From: Bacteroidota bacterium
GTDB taxonomy: Bacteria; Bacteroidota; Bacteroidia; AKYH767-A; OLB10
DNA length: 64,000 bases
Assembly (NCBI GenBank): GCA_016713445.1
Contig: JADJPB010000004.1
Coordinates: 124,001-188,000, forward strand
Reading direction: 5' to 3'
Each line of letters opens with the position of its first letter. Position 1 is the stretch's first letter. The notes beneath the pieces are model-generated. The model saw only the letters and a list, made by a program, of their open reading frames with translations, was not told where the DNA came from and searched no databases. Shown piece after piece: positions 39,022 through 49,682 of the stretch. A program made the translations under genes and the position numbers.

Positions 39022-40684
39022 TTATTCTTTTACAAATTTCGATGTATGCCAAGTTTTGTTAGCCATAACTCTTAATACATAAGTGCCCGGACTTAAATGT
39101 CCAATATTACAAGTGTACGTAATTCCATCTTGATCGATACTTTCTGTTTTCATTATTTGCCCTGCCATACTGTAGATGATCAAATCGGTAACTTGACTTT
39201 CACAGGTGAAGAGGAGGGACCCCTTCGCAGGATTAGGTCGAATGTTTAAGGAAACTTCAGCAGGAATTTCATCACCTGTACGTAAGGAACCATTGGTAAA
39301 CTGTATTACTGATGTGCTATCAAAAGTTGCGATTACTCCACTGTTATTTTGTATGACACGACTGCTTCCTGCTGCATAATAAAATTGATTGTATCCAGTA
39401 GCAATATCTGATATAGCTGCTTGAATGGAGGTTGGTTCATTCGATACCTCCCAAGCATGTTCATAATCGTATAATCTTTTTCCGGTCTTACTGTATCGAA
39501 TGAGCATGTAAGACCTGACTTTTAAGATGGCGCCACTTGGTAGTGTTAGTTTAGATTGTTTCTCGCCACCTATCAAAAATGATTTGTCTGCTTCAACTTC
39601 TAAACAGATGGGTATGGATTTGTTTTCGTAATACCGATTCCAATCGAGTGTGCCATCTTTTGAATGTAATCTTGTGATTTTTGTATCGAGGCCACTTGGA
39701 ACTTTGTTGTTTGTACCTGCAGCATACACATGTGAAAATCGATTCTTTACTAACTTGTAATCACGCACTTCATAGTTCTGAAAATTCCATTTCAATACTC
39801 CATTTGAAGTATAAGTTCGGATCACACCATGACAACGAACCATGGTGTCGCCAGGAGCTAATCCATAAAGAGTTCCTCCAACTAATACCGGACTATTGGC
39901 GGTTGCGTTAGTAACATGAATAGAAGAAACATGGTTGTTGTCGATGCTATTTAAAACCAATTGATCTTTAACTTCAAAAATTGTAGTAAAGTTGGCATTT
40001 AATCTTTCTACATAAAAAAAGTTACCGTATAAACTTTCCTTTCTCGTTCCAGCAATGTAAATATTACCAGTAGGGGTGATCACTACTTGATTAATATAGA
40101 ATCCATCGTTCGCCGCTTGGCCTATTTTTACAATATTATTTTTAATTACTCCCGCCGCATTTTTTCGGCAAATACTTCGATTCCACATTTGATCGAACAT
40201 GTCTTTTGATCGATACACAATGAATTTATTATTCGCGGTGTCAATCCCTCCTCCAAATACTTCAATACCTAAACTACTGCTTTTGGTTACCCCCCAAGTC
40301 AGTGAGTCCATATAATTTAGGTTATAATCGAAAACTTTTAGGTGCATATAATAAGCACTGTTGCTTTCGGATTGTTCAGTAATGCATAAATGTTGTGTTA
40401 TCGTGTCAATGGAAAAAGCAACTACTTTTGGATTGCTATCTGCAACTGCTAATTCGATCTGATGGACAGTGGTGCCAGATGAATCAATGAGAGCCAAACT
40501 ATAGTAGCTGGGAGATGTTGAATCTGCGCTGCTCAGTCTGTAAAAGGAACCATTGGATAAACTTTCAATAAAATTCCGCTTGGAGTGAAGTGTTATCAGA
40601 ACTTGAAATTATCCATCCTGTTTGTGCTGACATCATTGATGAAAGAGTAAGGAGGATAGATATTAGAATGAAAGCCTTTTTCAT
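39022..40684 (-). CDS. T9SS C-terminal-target exported protein, hypothetical (one frameshift)
   Basis: ~553 residues. Signal peptide from ATG 40684 (MKKAFILISILLTLSSMMSAQ), a long middle part with repeated short beta-strand units of the type found in beta-propeller or delta-60-type repeat proteins (TGNIYIAGTRK, VYAAGTNNK, LIGGEKQSK, FYYAAGSSR), and a C-terminal type IX sorting domain (NIRPNPAKGSLLFTCE ... GTYVLRVMANKTWHTSKFVKE). The frame breaks near 40590; after it KRNFIESLSNGSFYRLSS leads into the open frame 39022-40497. No catalytic motif is visible. Surface or secreted protein of unknown function. Confidence 0.7.
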
Positions 40685-40849
40685 TTGAATGATTTTTTGA
40701 TTATCCAAATGTATTTCGAACGGAATGAACTCTATTTTATCATTCTAAATGTTATTAACTAAATACATGTGTATAAAACGCTCATGACTTTGTCCGATGA
40801 AGAATTCAATTAGAAATTAGCTACCCTTAAGGTACAAGAAAGAAAATTA

Positions 40850-41221
40850 CTATAAATCAGGAAGCTTCACATCATCTGGAACAATGAATGAAGATTTGAA
40901 TTCATCACCTAACATTTTTAAAAACCCTGTAGCTTCTAAACGAGTTCGAAAATCTCCTACCCGAACTTTAAAATTGGGCTGATGGTATACCATATAAGCA
41001 GATGCATTCGAATGCTTTTGTAAAAAACTACTCTTTATCTCTTGCGCTTTCATTCTTTCATTCCCAAAATATAACTGAATCCGATAACCAGGCATACTCA
41101 TCTTTGACGCATTCACTTTTTTATGACGTTGGATAAGTTGCATGGCTAAACTTTCATTGTCCGTCTTTTGTCCTAATCCCAATAAGGGAAGCATTAGAAA
41201 GAGAAGAGTTAAGATTCGCAT
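40850..41221 (-). CDS. Exported SPOR-domain protein
   Basis: A 123-residue protein: signal peptide (MRILTLLFLMLPLLGLGQ), a short linker, and one SPOR domain (about 46-120: GYRIQLYFGNERMKAQE, then FKVRVGDFRTRLEATGFLKML). SPOR domains bind denuded glycan strands of septal peptidoglycan, so a periplasmic cell-division or wall role is likely. It is transcribed away from the ACIII operon. The reading frame is intact. Confidence 0.75.
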   Translation of the reverse strand: MRILTLLFLMLPLLGLGQKTDNESLAMQLIQRHKKVNASKMSMPGYRIQLYFGNERMKAQEIKSSFLQKHSNASAYMVYHQPNFKVRVGDFRTRLEATGFLKMLGDEFKSSFIVPDDVKLPDL

Positions 41222-41645
41222 CCGTCAAAGATCGTAAATTTGTTTCGAACATTAATTAATTTAAATTGCTTGCTTTCAGGTTGTTAATTTAATTTCGAAG
41301 CAAATAAAATTTTACCACTTTTTAGGGTTCAGTTTAAGGTGAAAATTTATTAACAATATTTTGACTTTAAAATTATAACTGTTTGATTTATAAATGTACT
41401 TTTTTTTCTACTGATTAAATTTAAAGAATATTACAAGCCTTCACATTTCTTTTTGTCGTGGAACTCAAACTAATCCGTTGATTTTTCGACTCTTAATTAG
41501 AATGTATCCAAATATGGTCTTTTTTTACTCTAAAAAAACGGTTGAATAATAGTTTCCACTAAATTTGGCGCTTGGAAAAATACACGGTATTGTCACTTAT
41601 CGGTAAAAATATTTCAATAAATTAACTTAAAATTATTTCGAGCAT
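41222..41645. promoter_or_regulatory. AT-rich divergent intergenic region, promoter region of the ACIII-cox operon
   Basis: 424 bp without coding potential between the divergent SPOR gene and actA. The DNA is very AT-rich. TAAATTTG at 41560-41567 matches TAnnTTTG and could be the -7 element of the operon with a ~78-nt leader. The nearest TTG (41542) is only 15 bp away, so this is tentative. No repeats of the kinds seen in other spacers occur here. Confidence 0.4.
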
Positions 41646-42878
41646 ATGCTACGTTACGTATACAGGATTCTGACATTTAATGCGTTAGTGCTATCCCTGA
41701 TCGTAATCTTCCAAACCAAAGCTATGGCCCAGCCAAATGGCGAAGCTTTGTTCAAAGCGAATTGTACAGCTTGCCACGTGGTGGGTGAAGATGTCGTTGT
41801 TGGACCAGGTTTGAAAAATGTACATACAAAGTACAAGGAAGACTGGTTGATCAAATGGATTAAGAATTCTCAGGCAATGGTGAAAGCCGGTGATCCACAG
41901 GCAGTGAAGGTGTATGAGCAATTTAACAAGGTTGCTATGACTTCATTCAACCTTTCGGATGATGAGATTAAAAGTATTATTGGGTATATAAAGGCTGAAA
42001 GCGAAGCTGCACCCGCTGTAACAACGGTTGATCCAGCATCTGCTTCTGGAGGTAGTGAAGAGAGTTCTCCTTTGACTTTGATTTTAGTTTTACTTACCTT
42101 AATCATTCTTTTTGTAATTCTAAATCGTGTTCAAAAAGGTCTTCAAAGAGTAATCAATGACCGCAACGGAGTTCCTGAGCCTGTTCAATTGCATGGAAAA
42201 GCGAAAACAAAAGCTTGGATCCGCGGAAATAAAAAACTGATCGCTTTCTTGTTTATTGTAGTTTCTGTGGTTGGATCTGTTGCTGGTTGGAAAGCTCTTG
42301 CAAGTATTGGTGTCAATCAAGATTATGCTCCTGATCAACCGATCAAGTTTTCTCACCAATTGCACGTAGGTCAAAATAAAATTGATTGTCGCTATTGCCA
42401 CTCTGGAGCAGAGAAGTCTAAGAATGCAGGTATTCCTTCTCCAAACCTTTGTATGAATTGTCATAAGTATGTGAAGAAAGGGCCTAAGTATGGCACTGAA
42501 GAAATTTCTAAAATTTATGCTGCAATCGGTTGGGATGTTAATACGCAACAATATACAGGTAAGACGAAGCCAATTGAATGGGTGCGTATTCATAATCTTC
42601 CTGAATTAGCCTATTTCAATCATAGTCAACACGTGAAAGTAGGCGGAGTAGAATGCGAAACTTGTCATGGTCCTGTAGGCGAAATGGAAGTTATGAAGCA
42701 ATTTTCCCCACTTACCATGGGATGGTGTATTCAATGTCACCGTGATACTCCCGTGAAAATGGAAGCAAATGGTTACTATAAAGAAATTCACGAAAAATAT
42801 AAGAGTAAATACGGTGCCGATGCGAAACTTACAGTTGAAAAACTGGGTGGAACAGAATGTGCTCGTTGTCATTATTAA
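41646..42878 (+). CDS. actA: Alternative Complex III subunit ActA, multihaem cytochrome c
   Basis: Periplasmic electron-transfer subunit of quinol:cytochrome c oxidoreductase ACIII. The 410-residue protein has a signal peptide (to about 28), an N-terminal class-I-type cytochrome c domain with CTACH (about 40), two transmembrane helices (about 134-157 and 185-205), and a C-terminal multihaem domain with CRYCH, CMNCH, CETCH, CIQCH and CARCH. That is six CxxCH sites in total. Candidate distal histidines are plentiful (FSHQLHVGQNKIDC). It is the first gene of the operon; actB follows after 74 bp. The reading frame is intact. Confidence 0.92.
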   Translation: MLRYVYRILTFNALVLSLIVIFQTKAMAQPNGEALFKANCTACHVVGEDVVVGPGLKNVHTKYKEDWLIKWIKNSQAMVKAGDPQAVKVYEQFNKVAMTSFNLSDDEIKSIIGYIKAESEAAPAVTTVDPASASGGSEESSPLTLILVLLTLIILFVILNRVQKGLQRVINDRNGVPEPVQLHGKAKTKAWIRGNKKLIAFLFIVVSVVGSVAGWKALASIGVNQDYAPDQPIKFSHQLHVGQNKIDCRYCHSGAEKSKNAGIPSPNLCMNCHKYVKKGPKYGTEEISKIYAAIGWDVNTQQYTGKTKPIEWVRIHNLPELAYFNHSQHVKVGGVECETCHGPVGEMEVMKQFSPLTMGWCIQCHRDTPVKMEANGYYKEIHEKYKSKYGADAKLTVEKLGGTECARCHY

Positions 42879-42952
42879 TAATTGAATCAATAAACAACAT
42901 GGCCACGTTGGCGTGTTGAATATATAACCCTGGTATAATCACCAAGACCGTT

Positions 42953-45710
42953 ATGGAAAAACGATATTGGAAAGGTGTTGAAGAACTCAACAATGATCCT
43001 GAATTTGTAAGACTTCGAAATAATGAATTCTTCGAGCACCTTCCGCTGAATGAAACATTACAGAAGAAAGCTGAAAGTGATTCATCTACTTCTCGTAGAG
43101 ATTTCTTGAAGTTCTTAGGCTTTAGTGTAGCTGCTGCATCATTGGCTGCGTGTGACGCACCAGTGAAAAAAGCAATTCCTTATGTGGTAAAACCAGAGGA
43201 AATTACATTGGGGGTTCCTAATTATTATGCTTCAACTTTTTCAGATGGTTCTGACTATTGCAGTGTATTAATTAAAACCCGTGAAGGTCGACCTATCAAG
43301 ATTGAAGGAAATGAAATGTCTCCGATCACGAAAGGTGCTACGAATGCTCGCGTTCAGGCTTCTGTTTTAAGTTTGTATGATAATGCACGCCTTCAGCAGC
43401 CAATGGCTAAGAAGAAGCGTACAGAGTGGTCGGCTGTCGATAGTGAAATCACTGCTAAATTAGCCGAGCAAGCAGCAGCCGGTAAAAAAATAGCTGTTGT
43501 TACGAGTTCGATGTATAGCCCATCCGGGAAAAGAGCATTGAACGATTTTATTGCGAAGTATCCAACAGCATCTCATGTAGTATATGATGCGGTTTCTTAT
43601 TATGGAATGTTAAAAGGGAATGAGCTTTCTTTCGGCAGATCGATAATCCCATCTTACAGTATTGATAAGGCAGAAGTGATTGTTAGCTTTAATGCTGACT
43701 TTTTGCAAAACTGGTTGTCGCCCATTGAATTCGCTCGTCAGTATGGAGAGACTCGTAAACTTCGTAATGGAAAAAGAACATTGTCGAAACATCACCAATT
43801 TGAAAGTATGCTTTCACTTTCTGGTGCGAATGCCGATCAACGTCATAAAATAAAACCAAGTCAGCAATCTGCGGTAATTGCTTCTTTATATAATAAGGTA
43901 GCAGCACTAACAGGTGGCACCTCCGTTAATGCAACTTCTACTCCTTTAGATAAGTCTTTAGATGGTATCGCGAAGGAATTAGTTGCAGCGAAAGGAAAAT
44001 CAGTGGTAATGAGTGGATCAAATGATCCAAATGAACAAGTATTGGTGAATGCCATCAATTTCCTGCTTGGAAACTATGGTACTACTATCAACTTGGATCG
44101 CGTTTGTAATTTAAAGAGTAGTAATGATGCAGCTTATGCTCAGCTTTTAGCAGATATGGATGGCGGGAGTTTAGGAGCTGTGATTTTCTGGAATGTAAAT
44201 CCTGCATACACTGCATCCAATCCAAAAGCATTTGCAGCAACCCTTGCTAAAGTGCCTGTGAAAATTTCTTTTGTCTGATCGTGAAGATGAAACTGCACAG
44301 CTCTGTGATTATGTTTGCCCCGATCATCATTATCTCGAATCATGGGGTGATGCTGAGGCGTATAAAGGAAGTTTTAGCTTGATGCAACCTACCATCCGTC
44401 CATTATTTAATACACGTCAAGCAGGCGAGAGCTTGTTGAAGTGGAGTGGAAATACTGAGATGGATTTTTATACTTATGTCCGAAATACATGGAGTGCCTC
44501 TGTTTTCCCAATTCAAAATGGAATGAGTTCTTTCGATGCATTTTGGAATCAATCGTTGAGAAATGGAATTTTTGAAGCTTCTTTCGTAATTGGAGGATCT
44601 TCTTCTTTTTCTGGTAATGTAGCTGCAGCGTCTGAAGCAACTGCTAAACCTGCTTCTGGAATTGAATTGGTCATTTATGAGAAGGCTGGATTAGGAAATG
44701 GAACAGGGGGAAATAATCCTTGGTTACATGAATTACCTGATCCTATCACTAAAGTATCTTTGGATAATTATTTTGCAGTTCTTCCTGCATATGCAGAGAA
44801 GATGGGATGGCGTCAAGGAACAGTGATCGAAGGAAAGTTGGTAATTCGACGGTGAAAGGTCCTGTATTATTGCAACCTGCTATGTCTGATGAAACCCTCG
44901 CAGTAGCATTAGGTTATGGTCGTACGAATTGTGGGAAGGCTGGAAATAATGTAGGATTTAATGCGTATCCATTGGTGAGTATGACCAGTGGAGTACAAAA
45001 ATATTATGCTACTGGTGTTGCTGTCAACAAAACAGTAGAAGACGATTACTCTTTCGCACTCACTCAAACACATCATACGATGATGGGTCGTGATATCGTG
45101 AAGGAAACGAGTCTTGCAGCTTGGTTGAAAGATCCTAAAGCTGGAAATGCTCCGGAGTTAATCGCTTCTCCAGAAGGTCCAAAAACTCCTGAGGAGTTGG
45201 ATTTATGGAAAACAAAAAACTACACATAGCTCTGATGGTTTGAACATGATGGCTTATAACCGTTGTGTTGGAACGCGTTATTGCGCAAATAACTGCCCTT
45301 ACAAGGTGCGTCGTTATAACTGGTTTTAAGATATAGCGATAATGATCAGTTTCCATACAACATGAATGATGGCTTAGGTAAGATGGTATTGAATCCAGAT
45401 GTTACCGTTCGTTCACGTGGAGTAATGGAGAAGTGTTCAATGTGTATTCAACGTATTCAATATGGTCGCTTAGATGCCAAGAAGGAAGGTCGTCGTCCAA
45501 AAGATGGTGAAATCAAAACGGCATGCGCTCAAGGTTGTCCTACGAATGCCATAGTATTTGGTGATTTCAATGATCCAAACTCTCAATTAAGTGAACTCTT
45601 CAAAGACGAGCGAAGCTATCATTTGCTTGCCTCAGTAGGTACGTCCTTCTGTATTCTATCAAACGAAAGTTTGGAATCGTACTGAAGAGCCAGTAAATCA
45701 TCATTCATAA
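42953..45710 (+). CDS. actB: Alternative Complex III subunit ActB (Fe-S), frame-disrupted with internal segment missing
   Basis: Molybdopterin-oxidoreductase-like subunit carrying Fe-S clusters. N-terminal twin-Arg-like signal SRRDFLKFLGFSVAAASLAAC, then the molybdopterin-like domain. Breaks: T run 44269-44272 (extra T; three T give ISLSDREDETAQ), A run 44834-44836 (short), a junction at about 45213-45219, about 45330, and about 45643. At the junction WKTKN runs directly into TTHSSDGLNMMAYNRC; the ~100 residues that normally lie between, with the first ferredoxin-like cysteine clusters, are missing. The remaining cluster motifs are CVGTRYCANNCPYK and CSMCIQR...CAQGCPTNAIVFGD. Ends at TAA 45708-45710 after PSVFYQTKVWNRTEEP. 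Confidence 0.85.
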
Positions 45711-45745
45711 AAAGAAATTAATCTCGAGTATAGTATTCTTCTCTT

Positions 45746-47143
45746 ATGCATAAAGAATCGGAACTTCGTCCTCCACTCATCCTAGGTGACAAAACCTGGC
45801 ACGACATCACAGAAGATGTTTGCCGCCCGGTGGAATCAAAAGCCAACAAATGGTGGTGGCTTGCCTTCTCTGTATCATTAGCCGCATTTTTATGGTGGGT
45901 GATTGCAGTATCTTACACTGTTGGAACCGGCCTCGGCGTCTGGGGTTTGAACAAAACCGTTGGTTGGGCTTGGGACATCACTAACTTCGTTTGGTGGGTA
46001 GGTATTGGTCACGCAGGAACCTTGATCTCTGCGATCTTATTATTGTTTCGTCAGAAGTGGCGTTTATCAATTAACCGATCCGCAGAAGCGATGACGATCT
46101 TCGCTGTAATCTGCGCAGCGAGTTTTATCGTATCTCACATGGGTCGTCCTTGGGTAGCTTATTGGCCACTTCCACTTCCTAACCAATTTGGTTCTCTATG
46201 GGTAAACTTTAACTCACCGCTGCTGTGGGACGTATTTGCGATCTCAACTTATTTTACCGTTTCATTATTGTTCTGGTACTCTGGTTTGATTCCCGATTTT
46301 GCTGTGATTCGTGATCGTGCAAATACAAAATGGCGTAAGCGTATTTATACTATCTTGAGTTTTGGATGGGTAGGAACAGCAAAGAACTGGCAGCGTTTTG
46401 AAGAGGTTTCACTGGTTCTCGCTGGACTTTCAACTCCGCTGGTACTCTCCGTTCACTCGGTAGTATCGATGGACTTCGCAACGTCGATCGTACCAGGATG
46501 GCATACGACCATCTTCCCTCCCTATTTCGTGGCAGGTGCGATCTTTTCTGGATTTGCGATGGTGCAGACGTTGTTGATCATCGTTCGTAAAGTATTAACA
46601 CTTGAAGATTATATCACGATCTACCATATCGATATGATGAACCGAGTGATTTTGATCACAGGTTCTATTGTAGGTGTCGCTTACATTACTGAATTTTTCA
46701 TCGCTTGGTACTCTGGTGTGGAGTATGAGCAATATGCATTTATAAATCGAGCAACCGGTCCTTACTGGTGGGCATATTGGAGTATGATGACGTGTAACGT
46801 AATTACGCCGCAGTTATTCTGGTCGAAGAAATTACGTGAAAGTGTATTCGCTACATTCATCATTTCCATCTTCGTAAACGTAGGGATGTGGTTTGAGCGA
46901 TTTGTAATTATCGTGACATCACTTCATCGTGATTACCTTCCAAGTAGCTGGACCATGTACAGTCCAACATGGGTAGAAGCCGGAATTTTCATTGGTTCGA
47001 TAGGATTATTCTTCACTTGCTTCTTGATCTTCGTTCGTGTATTCCCTGTTATTGCAATGTCGTAATTGAAAACGATTGTAAAATCATCTTCAGAAGGTGC
47101 TAAAAAGAAACAAGCTGTAACTGCTAAACAAGAGACACACTAA
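45746..47143 (+). CDS. actC: Alternative Complex III subunit ActC (NrfD-like quinol-binding membrane subunit)
   Basis: Polysulfide-reductase/NrfD-like membrane protein thought to bind the quinol. The open frame gives 439 residues with about ten transmembrane helices; conserved parts include FVWWVGIGHAGTLISAILLL (about 80), SHMGRPW (about 130), SVHSVVSMDFA (about 232) and PGWHTTIFPPYFVAGAIFSG (about 247). It stops at TAA 47063-47065 after VIAMS, but the same frame continues LKTIVKSSSEGAKKKQAVTAKQETH to TAA 47141-47143, which overlaps the actD start. Homologues carry such a Lys/Ala-rich tail, so the first TAA probably replaces a sense codon. Confidence 0.92.
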
Positions 47144-47670
47144 TGAGCGCACATAATAAAAAATTCGTTTATGGCATTTTCAACGACGATCAAGTTGTTC
47201 TGAATGCAATTCCTGCCCTTAGAAGTAAGGGTTTGAAAGTAAAGGATGTGATTTCTCCATTTCCGATTCACGGATTGGATGATGTATTGGGATTAGAGCG
47301 TACGCGTATCTCTATCGCTTGTTTCCTTTTTGGAATGACAGGCTGCGGATTAGCCTTACTGATGACTGGTTACATGAACATCTTCGATTGGCCAATGGAT
47401 ATTGGTGGAAAACCAAGTTTTGCATTCTATAAAAACTTGCCTGCCTTCATTCCAGTAACATTTGAAAGTACAGTATTGTTGGCAGCACATGGTATGGTAA
47501 TTACTTTTCTCTTGAGAAGTAAATTATTGCCAGGAGTAGAACCCAATGTAATTCACCCTCGCATGTCCGATGATCAATTCGTGATGGCGGTGCAAATTAA
47601 TGATGATAGCGAAATTGCAAATGTGGAGTCTCAACTGCGTGCAGCTGGAGCTATTGAAACTAAAAAATAA
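47143..47670 (+). CDS. actD: Alternative Complex III subunit ActD (DUF3341)
   Basis: A 175-residue membrane subunit of the DUF3341 family: N-terminal ferredoxin-like part (KKFVYGIFNDDQVVLNAIPALRSKG), the conserved FPIHGLDDVLGLERTRI (about 41), and two transmembrane helices (about 57-77, 103-122), then a C-terminal cytoplasmic segment. The ATG shares its A with the last base of the TAA that ends the ActC tail (TAATG), indicating translational coupling. The reading frame is intact. Confidence 0.93.
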   Translation: MSAHNKKFVYGIFNDDQVVLNAIPALRSKGLKVKDVISPFPIHGLDDVLGLERTRISIACFLFGMTGCGLALLMTGYMNIFDWPMDIGGKPSFAFYKNLPAFIPVTFESTVLLAAHGMVITFLLRSKLLPGVEPNVIHPRMSDDQFVMAVQINDDSEIANVESQLRAAGAIETKK

Positions 47671-47691
47671 AAAAACAGAGAACCCATTGCT

Positions 47692-48339
47692 ATGAATAAG
47701 CCAGTTGTGTTCCTTTCTTCGCTTGCATGTCTTGCCATTGTCCTATTGACCTCTTGTGGTAGAGATGCAAATGATCCAGGAACGGAATTCATGCCCGACA
47801 TGTATCGTTCACCTGCCTATGCAGTATATTCTGCTAATCCTAACTTTACGGATAGCTTGACCATGCAAACTCCTGTTAAAGGAACGATTCCAAGAGGATA
47901 TACTTTCTTCTCTTACCCTTCTACCTTGGAAGGTTATGAAGCCGCAGGTCGTGATGTAAAAAATCCATTATTATTTACTGCAGAGAATCTTGCAGAAGGA
48001 CAACGTCTCTATGGAATTTTTTGTACCCATTGCCATGGCGAAGCAGGTCAAGGTGATGGAAACTTAGTGGCGATTGGAAAATTCCCTCCTCCACCCAGTT
48101 ATTCAGCAGGAAACTCAAGTCGTGGAGGTCTAGTAAAGGATCTTAGCGATGGAAAAATATTTCATACCATTACGTATGGTGTGAATTTAATGGGTCCACA
48201 TGCTTCTCAGCTAAACCCTGAGGAAAGATGGAAAATCACCATGTATGTTCACCAATTACAAGGAACTGCTGCTACTCCGGTAGGTGCAGATTCAACAGCA
48301 ACAAAAGACTCTTCGAATGCCACTGCAATGGCAAAATAA
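47692..48339 (+). CDS. actE: Alternative Complex III subunit ActE, monohaem cytochrome c lipoprotein
   Basis: A 215-residue lipoprotein cytochrome. Signal peptide with lipobox LLTSC (Cys about 22), then a loop region (PGTEFMPDMYRSPAYAVYSANP, about 30-50) typical of ActE, and one haem site CTHCH (about 111) in a class I cytochrome c domain. The axial Met is probably in GVNLMGPHASQL (about 167). It passes electrons within ACIII or on to the oxidase. 21 bp after actD and 21 bp before actF. Confidence 0.93.
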   Translation: MNKPVVFLSSLACLAIVLLTSCGRDANDPGTEFMPDMYRSPAYAVYSANPNFTDSLTMQTPVKGTIPRGYTFFSYPSTLEGYEAAGRDVKNPLLFTAENLAEGQRLYGIFCTHCHGEAGQGDGNLVAIGKFPPPPSYSAGNSSRGGLVKDLSDGKIFHTITYGVNLMGPHASQLNPEERWKITMYVHQLQGTAATPVGADSTATKDSSNATAMAK

Positions 48340-48360
48340 TTAAACAGAAATTAGAATATA

Positions 48361-49638
48361 TGGGACATCACGGACCTATCGAAGTTACAACCACTCAACC
48401 TTACGATTTTACATCTAAGAATAAGATGTATGCAATCGCTATGATTGTGATTGGTATTGTTTCCATCGCTGCTCAGTTTATGACACATCATGAACAAACA
48501 TGGGCTAACTTATTATGGAACAATTTTATTTTTATGGCACTAGCTCTTGGAGCTACCTTTTTTCTAGCGCTACAATATGTGGCGGAAGTAGGTTGGAGTG
48601 CTGTCATCTATCGCCCTCTTGAAGCAATGGGTCAAAGTTTGCCGATTGCTGGAATCATTATGATCATCATTATTGCATTCGGTGGGCAACAAATTTATCA
48701 TTGGATGGGTGATGGACTTACCGATCCCAACTCTGCGAATTATGATAAGATTATTGCAGGAAATCAGCATTCTTGAATCCTGCTTTCTTTTGGGTGAGAG
48801 TGATACTTTATTTTGTTATTTGGAGTTTCTTCGCACGATTGTTCAGATCGAATTCATTGAAGATGGATGAGGAAGTGATAGTGTAGGTGCGTATTTGAGA
48901 AACCGTCGTTTCGGTGCTGCGTTCTTAGTATTGTTTGCTGTAACAGAATCATTGATGTCATGGGATTTTATTATGTCGATCGAGTCGCATTGGTATTCAA
49001 CTTTGTTTGGATGGTATACGTTCGCAGGATTATTCGTAACCACTTTAGCGGTTTTAGCTTTCATCGTTGCGTATTTAAAACACCGTGGATATTTACAAGA
49101 AGTTACGGAACATCACTTACACGATATCGGTAAGTTCATGTTTGCCTTCAGTATTTTCTGGACGTACTTATGGTTCTCTCAGTTTATGTTGATATGGTAT
49201 TCTAACATTGGAGAAGAGGTAACGTATTTCATGTTACGTCAAGATCATTATCGTGGTATCTGGTTGGCTGCATTCTTTATCAACTTCATTGCACCGTTCT
49301 TAATTCTGATGACACGTGATGCAAAACGTAAAAAGTTTTTGTTGATGTTTATGTCGATCGTGATCTTCGTAGGTCACTGGTTAGATTTTTACATCATGGT
49401 AATACCAGGTTCCATGGTAACTGCAACACATGCCCTTGCAGCGCATGGAGCTGATGCAGCACATGGCGCAGCAGCTCATCATGAATTATTAATTGGAAGT
49501 ATAGGTTGGATGGAAGTAGGAACAACCATCGGCTTCATTGGACTGTTCGCATACATCACTCAACATTACATGAGTAAAGCTCCATTAGTGGTGAAGAATC
49601 ACCCCATGATGGAAGAAAGTTTACATCATGCTATATAA
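48361..49638 (+). CDS. actF: Alternative Complex III subunit ActF (two frameshifts)
   Basis: NrfD-like quinol-binding membrane subunit paralogous to ActC, ~426 residues with about ten helices. ATG 48361 (MGHHGPIEVTTTQPYDF). The frame breaks at the A run 48761-48763 (three A; four give IIAGKSAFLNPAFFWVRVI) and at about 48870 (GG; GGG gives MDEGSDSVGAYLRNRRFGAA). Later landmarks are LFGWYTFAGLF, FSIFWTYLWFSQFMLIWY and GHWLDFYIMVIPGSM. An Ala/His-rich periplasmic loop (ATHALAAHGADAAHGAAAHH) precedes the last helix. coxB follows 44 bp downstream. Confidence 0.9.
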
Positions 49639-49682
49639 TTATTAAATCTAGAATCTACTTAAATTAAATATTTCGAAAAGCT

